A DNA stretch of 64,000 nucleotides from Nectonema munidae (taxonomy: Eukaryota > Nematomorpha > Nectonematoida > Nectonematidae): NCBI GenBank assembly GCA_030549495.1, contig JAUIRK010000509.1:1796501-1860500 (forward strand), written 5' to 3'. The notes beneath the pieces are model-generated. The model was not told the origin of the DNA and ran no database searches. It saw nothing but the letters and a program-made list of their open reading frames with translations. How positions within the stretch are numbered: position 1 is the first letter of the stretch; every line of letters starts with the position of its first letter. The position numbers and the translations under genes are program-made. This document shows, piece after piece, positions 56,342-64,000 of this stretch.

Positions 56342-57839
56342 TTACTTTCTTTTAAAAAAGTTCGTGATGGTTGTTTGCTTTGTATATTTTTTCATTCTTA
56401 TGTTAATGGTAATATCTTGTATGTCGAAACAATGTTTTAGCATGTCACTGTTTCCTGTTTGCAAAGCAAATTGCTTACATATTTCTATGCAGTCTTGGAC
56501 GTGAGTTAAAGAAGGTGGTTTGAACGATTCTTCAACTGGCTCTTTACCATCGTCATCATCATCACCATCTGAGTCCTTTTCGTTATCATGAAGAATATCT
56601 GAAGCGGAACGATCCCAGTCAATAGCATAATTTGAGGTAGGAAGGTCATTATCAACGTGGTGAAGATTGTTGAATTGAAATCCAAATAATTCTTTGGAAA
56701 GACATAAAACTGATAATTGAAAATCTTTAGTTTCTTCGAAAACATCAACGTCAATCTCGGTGCTTTCCATATCTGATGTGTTTACACATTCGTGAAAACC
56801 TCTGCAGTAAATCCAGCTCGAGTAAAACACTTATGAATAATGGAAGATGTCACTTCATTCCAAGCTTTATGGACCCTGTTGATGGCATCCAAAAGACAAA
56901 TTTTTCGGAGAATTTCCAAACCAGTGATGAACTCATCTTTCGCAATGTTGTCACAAACAACTTTAGCTGTCTGTCTCTGTATTTTAGCTTCATGGCCTGC
57001 ATGATGCCTTGATCCATGGGCTGAATAACTGATATTGTGTTTGGTGGCAGAAAAACTAATTTAACGCTAGTAGGTGTCACATGAGGGTGCGCAGGAGAAT
57101 TGTCCAACAATAAAAAGACTTCTCGGTTTTGATTTTTCATTTGACAATCAAACCTTTTTACCCAATTATCAAAAATTCCACCTGTCATCCACGACTTTTT
57201 ATTTGACTTATATTTAACAGGAAGTGAATGTTTATCAATGTTTTTAAAACAACGAGGATTTTCCGATCACAAGTAAAGGAAATTTCTCTCCAGTCATTGA
57301 AGCACATAAAGCAACGATAATGCGGTCTTTGGACTGTTTACCGCCATGTGTGTTATGCCCTTTAACATGAAATGATTTGTTTCGCTGATTGTTTCTGTAG
57401 AACAAGCCCGTTTCATCCATGTTAAAAATGTTTTTTGCCTCATACCCAGCACAAATGGTAGAAAGCTTTTGTTTCCAATTACAAACAACACTTTTGTCTA
57501 CATCACCACTTTCCCCAGACACAGATCCAAACACAATATTATGACGCTTTACAAACTGACTTGTACTCGTCTAGTTGTAGAGTCTTGAAACCACTTGCAA
57601 CTTAGTTCATTAACTTTTTCATTTCCTGTTTTTCGCATTTTACGTTTACGATCGTTTGGAGCATTGTTTTGAAAATCATACAAAATTTCGACTTTTCGCT
57701 TCATAATATTTTGAACTTGATCTTTGCTGACGCTGAATGCGCCAGCCACTTTACGCGAACTTTCAATTTTTTCGTACATTTCAATTTACCTTAACTTTAT
57801 CTACAAGGGACAGAGTTTTTTTTTATTTCCTTTAGACAT
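56342..57839 (-). pseudogene. Tigger-like transposase (CENP-B/DDE), broken
   Basis: The order from 57839 down is a worn start, a helix-turn-helix segment (SRKVAGAFSVSKDQVQNIMK, 57549-57779), and the DDE domain with FNMDETGLFYRN (first Asp, 57244-57534). Next come VFLLLDNSPAHP then VKLVFLPPNTISVIQPMDQGI in two parts (second and third acidic residues, 56850-57188), and an acidic C-terminal part ending TTITNFFKRK (56342-56830). Four frames are involved, so there are at least three frame breaks plus stops near the start. The full-length family is about 500 residues, and the remnants add up to nearly that. Confidence 0.85.
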
Positions 57840-58072
57840 TTTGATAGAAACAATTATTATGTGTTAGCTCTAAATAAAGCAAAAATATGTGATGACGAAA
57901 CTTTCATTCTAAGTAAAACAGTTGCCACGTAAATACGTATACATCATTAATTACAATTATCAATGCTACATGAATGACATAAGGCATATGCGTGTTAGTC
58001 ATATACATGAAATCTTATTTTATCTACTACTCTACATAACTTGATACACATCGAAGATTACCGTTCATTGTT

Positions 58073-58196
58073 CCCTTTGAGGAGCAACATTTTGAAGAGG
58101 AGATTCGTCTGCTTTCTTTTTCAATGAAATTTTATATATTCAAAGCAGGCGATTTTCATTTCTTGGGTCACTGGTGACCCACTGGTCCTCAGAGGG
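58073..58196. mobile_element. TTAA-type MITE, piggyBac-like, copy 3
   Basis: CCCTTTGAGG at the left and CCTCAGAGGG before TTAA (58197-58200) at the right. The left TTAA is worn to TGTT. The interior has TCGTCTGCTTTCTTTTTCAA, shared with copies 1 and 2 on the opposite strand. It lies inside the Tigger-like element. Confidence 0.65.
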
Positions 58197-58650
58197 TTAA
58201 AAGTGATCAAGATGTACGCGTGCCAGTCATATGATAAATTACATTCCAAGTTTAGTTGTAATTCACGTAACATCATTAGAAAATTACTTTTTGTCATCTC
58301 AATAGTCAACAGATGCAAGATTTCATTTTCTAGTAATGTAGATAATAAATAAGGAAGGCTAACAAAATAATATACTACTCTAGTATGGTGCGTGGCGTTC
58401 TTGTGCAAGTTTTTATTAAGATTCGGACTGAAATGTAGTGGCGCCTGGCGCTGTTACAGAGGTGGTGGTCTTTTACAGGGTATTTTTAATGTAAATTTGA
58501 TCGGGACTGTAAGAAAGTGGCGGTCTTATAGAGGTGGCGTTTAGAGCAGGTTTGACTGTAGTAAGTTTAATGTAGGTTAGGTTAAAACAATACAAGAATA
58601 TTTATCGTGGTAGAAGAGCGATGAGTGGTGGGCGATAACAGGAAAGTACC

Positions 58651-58795
58651 GAATATTTTTGGAAATAGTTTTTAGGCGTAAACTGCAAGTTTGATTGGCA
58701 CAGACAGATATTTTAAAACCTCTAAATGCGAAAACTGAGTCCAGAAATGAAACGAGCATGATCGATTTGGTATAAGAACATCTTCATTTTTATAT
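58651..58795 (-). repeat. ~150 bp repeat unit, right half
   Basis: AATATTTTTGGAAATAGTTT, GTAAACTGCAAGTTTGATTG and CGAGCATGATCGATTTGG continue the unit broken at 55145. Confidence 0.7.
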
Positions 58796-59690
58796 CATAA
58801 TATACATGGCACCCAATCCAAATCGAGGAAAATTATTCTTTTCCTATTTATTAATTTTAAAAAGTACAAAAATATATGGAGTAATTAACACTTTAAGGAC
58901 TAAATTTTTGAAGACTTTTGGTTTTTTTAGCAGAAAAATTTTATTTCTTCGGACACCGGTGTCCCATTAGTCCAAAAAGGTTTAAGATTTAAAAAATAGC
59001 TGTTTTAGTTCAAAAAATTGTAATGATGACAGATGCCTCTTGTTTTATATCATAAAACCTTCTTAAAATTTAATATGGTGATGATTAAGATTACATAAAT
59101 GGCTATCTTTAAATTAAAATTAGTGGAGTTTTGTAAATTTAATTTAATACTAATATTTTTTATTTACATATTAGGATATTATTTATCTAAAATAAATTTA
59201 TTCTCTCAAGAATTAAAACTCTATTATTAAGAGCTTTTTTTATAAAAAAAATCTAATAAAATAAGGTAAAAATTAAAAAAAAAAATATAGAAAAATTATA
59301 CCTTTTTCTTAGCCAGTAAAAACGATAACAACAGATTCATTGAAAAAATAATAAATTTCAATGAGTTATTTAAAAAAATAAGTGTGATATAGTTCAAAAG
59401 GAATAACGCGAATCCAAAAACAAAAAAAACAAGGCCCTGATAAAAAAGGGTCATAATCAAAAAATAGGTGGGAGTATACCGTAAACCGAAATTTAATGAA
59501 TCTAAAAAAATTGGAGCAAAAGAGAGTTACAAATTATTTTAAAAAAATGCTCTAAATATATTGATTTATCATTTATGCTATAAACATTAAAATAAGATAA
59601 GCGAATCTTAAATACCATACTTTTTTATTTCCTTTTAAATTTTAGAGCTAATATTTTTTAGTCGTCCATGTTGAATATTCTACCATAACA
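58796..59690. other. AT-rich sequence
   Basis: Apart from the small MITE at 58889 nothing is recognised. Confidence 0.6.
58889..58981. mobile_element. TTAA-type MITE relative, copy 4
   Basis: TTAA at 58885-58888 and 58982-58985. The ends CACTTTAAGGACTAA and TTAGTCCAAAAAGG pair imperfectly. It has the palindrome GGACACCGGTGTCC, as in copy 1. Confidence 0.5.
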
Positions 59691-59699
59691 GAAGGGATG

Positions 59700-60800
59700 A
59701 TATGGACATAAGGATAAGCAATCGAATCCCAATTATGTGTATATAGGAAGGTAGATAAGTAAAAGAATTTTAAATCTCTTCCCAGCCTCTACTGTATGCT
59801 TTGGATGGTCTTGGAGGAGGTATTTTGTTAAAATCTTAGAAGAGTCTTAACTATCTTTGAAATTATTAATGTGAATTTTTTAAGATGCGTTCTATAAATT
59901 GTATAAAATTTACCTTAGAGTTTAAGAATAATGGGTCTGTTAGGAGGTCATACAGTGAGATTGACAACTTTTTGAGAAGAAGTTTTCAAGTTTTTAGTAA
60001 GTTGAGGCGATGAGTTCAAAAAATTTCCCAAAAGAAGATGACATGCAAAGGTATTTGAGGGTTTTGCATCGAAAGCCACAAAATGGGAAATTGCATGGTT
60101 TGTACGGTAGAGGTAATATCTCCATTGGCAGTCGCCTGAGTTTCACCGTATTGTAGAAAGTCACAATTTGAATTGTGGGATGATGTTATTTGTAATAGCA
60201 ATTCTTGATAGCAAGATAGATATATATGCCACCGACCTCCAACATGGGGATAAGGTGTAATCAAAAAGAAGAAGATAGGACGATGTATCGATTGGTAATA
60301 GGAAGTATTGTAGTGACAGTGAGAAGATCTAAGGGTTTTGGGAAAAGTAACGAGTTGTTGCTAGGTTTTTGACTAAAGAGTTTTTAGGGATGTTCAATTG
60401 AGCAGGATACCATGTTATGTGGGTATCTAAATGATATGTAAGAAAGAAAAGGGAGAGACGAGTTCGAAGTTGACTAGAGACAGGTTTCTTTTCATAAAAG
60501 GTGGTACCTCTGTAAAAAAAGGATTTTAAAAAGTGAAACAAACATTAGTTAAGGTTGGAAGTGTGTTTTCGCTTGCATATAGTAGACTAAGAGCTTCTCA
60601 CTCTTTTGTTGATGATAATGGATTTAGTAAAGAGTTAAAAATTGAGCCATTTTGATGATGACCTTGATTTAATGTAAGTTATTGATTCCTTGACTTGAAA
60701 TTTGTTTTTGCAAATCACGGTTTTTTATTTAGGTGGTTTGAATGGGAGGGAGAGTTAAGTTGGGTAAAGGAAAGTGTGGAAAGTGTGAAGAAGCAGTGGT
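59700..60800 (-). mobile_element. Worn copy of the RNase H-bearing LINE (family A)
   Basis: On the minus strand 60329-60541 reads THITWYPAQLNIPKNSLVKN, matching IVWGPAHYS of LINE A (RNase H). Farther on, around 60010-60100, another frame reads NFPFCGFRCKTLKYL, aligned with NPFCRFSCPYIETPI of the C-terminal knuckle. Many frame breaks; an old copy. Confidence 0.6.
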
Positions 60801-60964
60801 ATGAGACGAATTGGATTCAGAAAAGAAAGCATTAATCACAATGTTATACGCGTATATGAAGCATTAGATGAGAGTTTTTTTGAGATTGAAAATAGATACA
60901 AGAGAAAAAAAATTATGGTATATCTTAATATTTTTTTTACATTTTATTACATTTTGATATATAA

Positions 60965-61275
60965 ATATCTCCAACCTGTATACTACGATGATTCATCTTA
61001 AACCTGTATACTACGATGGTTTCTATTCCATGTACAAATAACTAGGGCGACAATGTTCAACTTGCTGTTCACATTCTGCTAGATGTAAGATTTGATATAT
61101 CTCATTCGGGGAGACGATCCTACATAAGTTATTACCTATATACATTATACCTGTATACTACGATGGTTCATCTCCAACCTGTATACCGCGATAATTCATC
61201 TCCAACCTATCAGTTCATATGTTGCTAGATGTAAAATTTGATATACCTCATTCGGGGAGAGGATGTTAGATAAGT
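60965..61275. repeat. Local duplications of a CCTGTATACTACGATGGTTC unit
   Basis: The short unit occurs at about 60974, 60999, 61149 and 61177. A longer block (CTAGATGTAAGATTTGATAT, then CTCATTCGGGGAGA) is at 61079 and again at 61216. Confidence 0.75.
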
Positions 61276-61289
61276 TATTAATTTTTTCA

Positions 61290-61690
61290 CGATATTAAAT
61301 AATATATTTTATCAAATAATCAAAATAAAATTCTGTAATCAAAGAATCGAAAAATATTCTTTAAAAAATCAAAAAATATCAAACTTTCTGTTCATATTTT
61401 GCTACCTCATACAATGTTACAAAAGTTATTACCTATACTTTGCAATTTGCACGATTTTAAATATTTTATTTGTCAAATAATCAAAATAAAATTCTGTAAT
61501 CAAAGAATCGAAAAATATTCTTTAAAAAATCAAAAAATATCAAACTTTCTGTTCATATTTTGCTACCTCATACGATGTTACAAAAGTTATTACCTATACT
61601 TTGCAATTTGCACGATTTTAAATATTATATTTGTCGAATAATCAAAGAATCGAAAAATATTCAAATCAAAAAATATTTATTCTTTTTAAA
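61290..61690. repeat. 161-bp tandem repeat, about 2.3 copies
   Basis: CAAAATAAAATTCTGTAATC starts at 61321 and at 61482, with nearly identical sequence between. A third, shortened copy begins near 61633. Confidence 0.85.
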
Positions 61691-61949
61691 TATATCGTTG
61701 GCTCCCCATAAAAATTGGTTTTTCAGCTTTTCTTGGGAAATCATTTTTGTGTTAGAAAGAAGATAATCATCAAAATCATTAAATATTATTTAATCAAACA
61801 AATCATATTTATACTCAACAGTCATAATAATTAAAATATTTTAATTGTTTAAAACTTCGTTTAGGGTATCAATTTCTTTTTGTTAGAGATTCATTTTCAA
61901 ATTTCCTAGAGTATAGCATAAATTTGAATTAGCCATGTGATTAGGGTCT

Positions 61950-62650
61950 AATTTTTATCTGCACATAACTTGCAGAAAAATTTACCATCACAACTTTTTT
62001 TATTGCAATCTTGTGACAAATGGTTTAAACCACAAAATCGGCACAAGGGGTCTTTTAAACAATCAGTACTAATATGTCCATAACTTAAACATTTAAAGCA
62101 TACTTTGAGAAATGGTTTAAAAAGAGAAACTGAGTGAGCAGAGGAATTTATAAAAATATATTTACTTGAGTGAACATAGCTGACCCATTCTTTGCTTACC
62201 CTAAACCATTACAGAAGTCAGATTTCTTAAATAGACTTAACTTAAAAACTTTTAATAGAGAATTTTCAGGTATTTTATTTTGCATACAAATACCTTCCTT
62301 AATTTTATCTATACTAACTGTATTATCTATGTTCCTTATTACAAAAGTCGGCAATCTTTGAATTAATCTTTCAAAAACATAGTCATTTGTTGTCAAAAAA
62401 GCTTCAAGTCGGCTTCGAGAATCATCATCTGAAGATTCGATGAGCAAGGAGCCATCGTGACACTTTTTCTATTTAAAACGGTTTTTGAAGAATTATAGCT
62501 TGCTTTCATCACCATCTCTGAAAATGATGGTTTAGATGTTATACTAAGTGGTGTAAAATTTGATGTTTTCTTTGAAATAACATCTTTGATAGCTGAAATT
62601 TCTGCAGATAACGATGTTATCTTTAGATTTAGATAGAATATACCAGGCAT
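61950..62650 (-). mobile_element. LINE ORF1 fragment (family B relative)
   Basis: On the minus strand it starts at the ATG near 62650 (MPGIFYLNLKITSLSAEI). It continues in another frame with PTFVIRNIDNTVSIDKIKEG (like the IILKNIPKFLDFNNIDEIKE block of LINE B ORF1). Near 62110-61950 come knuckles CFKCLSYGHISTDC and CRFCGLNHLSQDC. ORF2 is absent. Confidence 0.75.
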
Positions 62651-63589
62651 GATTTACGATACGAAAGAAGCGTACAATATTACATACTTCTATAGAAGTA
62701 TTATATAATTTTCCCATATCTCAACTGTAATAAGACCTTAGGCTGTCTTTATTTCTGATTCCCTTATAAATAGAATAAAAAAGTCCTCATTGAAATAAAT
62801 AAAGCAAAAAACAATTGAAACCCTAAACAAAATAAGTGTCTGATCTTCAAACTAAATCTGATTAGTCAGTCAATCAAATTTAAAATTTAGATTATATTGC
62901 AATAAATAAATAAACTTAGGTTCAGAAATTATTTCTCACATTTTACCTTATACATTATAGAATTCACGTTGTGTGATCATCACCATGGTGCAATATCCAT
63001 ATTTAGAAATTTTTCATTGCTTAAATGCAGGGTGGGCACACTGATAAACAGGCATTAATTAATAACTTGACCAATGATATATTATAGAGTAGAGCATCTC
63101 ACCTCAACATCATTCATTAACAGATCTAAAAAATCAAAAGTAAGATTATTCCGATTGTAAATACATTGATATTATAAATAATCATATTTAAGTCTAGCTT
63201 TTCAGTAATTTTTTTTATTTTGATAGCCTTAAAAAATATAGGAATGATTTAGTTTTGTATTAATTATAAACAAATGTTAATTAAATTGTATTGAAGAAGA
63301 AAATGTTAAAATATCAATTAAATAAAATTACACATATGAAAATAACCTCATTTATGTTACGGTCATCGTATATTTAAAACAAACGTCCCTACCATTTTTA
63401 AATACTCTGAACAAACTTATGGTGATTAACATCATTAAATATCAAAGTCTGATTAATTGAAAATTTTAAGAGTTATATTACAATGTCTGCGAATTATAAG
63501 TATTCTTTTGTCAAATATATGTCATAAAGAGTGGTTGTAAATAATTAGGGAGGTTCTTACCCTGAAATAGTCAGTTGGTGCGAGATCTT
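62651..63589. other. AT-rich sequence
   Basis: Nothing recognised. Confidence 0.6.
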
Positions 63590-63599
63590 GTCGAAATTA

Positions 63600-64000
63600 A
63601 GAAACTAAATAGATATATTAGGTATGTAGGTAGTGCTAACTTGGGGATTTGTAAGGATGGGAGGTGGGTTTATGATCTAAAATAGAAGTAAGAAAACTTA
63701 GTGAGGTGAAAAGTATGATCTTGGTTGCTTGTGTATGGTTATGCAATGGTGTTTGATAAGGGTGGAGTTAAGTGTTGATGGATAGAGAGGAATGGTTCCA
63801 TTATATTAAGGAAAAGAAAGATGTGGTGAATGATTTTGGGGTATGATAAGAAGTTTAGTAGAGAAGAGGGAAGATCTTTAAAATGTAAATGTGCTTTCTC
63901 AATGAGTTTGGTTCGTTCTGATGAAAATATTGGACAGTAGAGAATAATGTGAATTGGAGTTTCGATATGAGGGCAGCCAAATCTGCAAAAAGGGTTAGAG
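63600..64000 (-). mobile_element. Second copy of the RNase H-bearing LINE (family A), cut by window end
   Basis: The 3' flank carries CTACCTACATACC (minus strand), like the TACC-rich end of the first copy. Coding sequence ends at 63739 and runs out of the window at 64000. Confidence 0.8.
63739..64000 (-). CDS. LINE A C-terminus (zinc knuckle), partial
   Basis: The minus strand reads NPFCRFGCPHIETPIHIILY, then CPIFSSERTKLIEKAHLHFK, then DLPSSLLNFLSYPK, to a TAA at 63739-63741. This aligns along its whole length with residues 179-263 of the copy at 6884. No break is seen in these 86 codons, so this copy may be younger. The RNase H and RT would lie past the window. Confidence 0.85.
   Translation of the reverse strand, partial: SNPFCRFGCPHIETPIHIILYCPIFSSERTKLIEKAHLHFKDLPSSLLNFLSYPKIIHHIFLFLNIMEPFLSIHQHLTPPLSNTIA

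Larger units (their letters stand above)
56136..58558 (-). mobile_element. Pogo/Tigger-like element inserted in Merlin (2.4 kb)
   Basis: The right end, read inward on the minus strand, is CAGTCAAACCTGCTCTAAAC, then GCCACCTCTATAAGACCGCC. The left end is the diverged TGTCAAACCTGTTTAAGACA. TA follows the right end (58559-58560), and the left TA appears mutated to TG. The subterminal GGTGGCGG-type repeats of both arms agree. The inside codes a CENP-B/jerky-type transposase in pieces. Confidence 0.85.
55146..58650 (-). mobile_element. Merlin transposon, split by a Tigger-like element
   Basis: The termini GGTACTTTCCTGTTATCGCC (55146) and the complement of its 24-bp partner ending at 58650 are near-perfect inverted repeats. 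The transposase on the minus strand is of the IS1016/ISXO2 type that defines Merlin. Without the inserted 2.4-kb element the Merlin is about 1.08 kb, a normal size. The flanks are the two halves of one ~150 bp repeat unit. The 8-9 bp duplication expected for Merlin is not visible. Confidence 0.9.

Noticed and set aside
57294-57491. Additional overlapping minus-strand frames in the Tigger-like element
   Set aside because: They are out-of-frame shadows of the DDE domain reading.
60016-60541. LTR retrotransposon coding in the minus-strand frames
   Set aside because: The readable motifs (TWYPAQ..NSLVKNLA, C-terminal Cys/His pattern) match the LINE A RNase H region better than any LTR element protein; no long terminal repeats are seen.

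Overview
This is a eukaryotic, AT-rich window. It carries animal host genes split by spliceosomal introns inside a dense bed of transposons. The gene set (P5C reductase, a SWI/SNF SMARCC/Moira subunit, mitochondrial IF2, isoprenylcysteine carboxyl methyltransferase) and the element set (RNase H-bearing and Jockey/CR1-like LINEs, RTE-like LINEs, ZBED-type hATs, MULEs, Merlin, pogo/Tigger, TTAA-flanked MITEs, tRNA- and 5S-derived SINEs) fit an invertebrate metazoan, most likely an arthropod. The species cannot be fixed from the sequence.

Layout, left to right. 0-1.5 kb: an intact P5C reductase on the + strand behind a strong splice acceptor. 2.8-6.4 kb: a deleted pogo element, an RTE-like LINE fragment, and an array of diverged ~150 bp units broken by an inverted-repeat insertion. 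6.7-13.0 kb: a LINE carrying RNase H, with a nearly intact second LINE inserted in it; both have readable target-site duplications. 14.4-17.9 kb: the SMARCC gene, with its coding region in one exon. 21.3-23.4 kb: a complete hAT with a perfect 8-bp duplication. 24.8-27.3 kb: mitochondrial IF2, with an in-frame splice acceptor near its 5' end.

28-33.5 kb is mostly unassigned. It ends in a clear minus-strand first coding exon of an unknown gene. A 6.9-kb hAT (33.6-40.5 kb) with a perfect 8-bp duplication landed about 140 bp upstream of that start codon. It holds a degraded uncharacterised multicopy ORF family, an RTE-like LINE and a 5S-derived SINE.

41.6-54.9 kb: two minus-strand exons of an ICMT gene sit 12.9 kb apart. 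The intron between them holds hAT, MULE and LINE debris and an uninterrupted (TG)n run of about 305 bp. 55.1-58.7 kb: a Merlin transposon inserted in one of the ~150 bp repeat units, with a Tigger-like element inserted in the Merlin and a small TTAA-type MITE inside the Tigger. 59.7-64 kb: older LINE pieces and local tandem duplications; the window ends inside a second copy of the RNase H-bearing LINE.

The four recognised host genes are unrelated housekeeping genes (proline synthesis, chromatin remodelling, mitochondrial translation, CAAX protein methylation). They do not form a functional cluster. The main interest of the window is its readable insertion history and a host gene (ICMT) hidden among the repeats.
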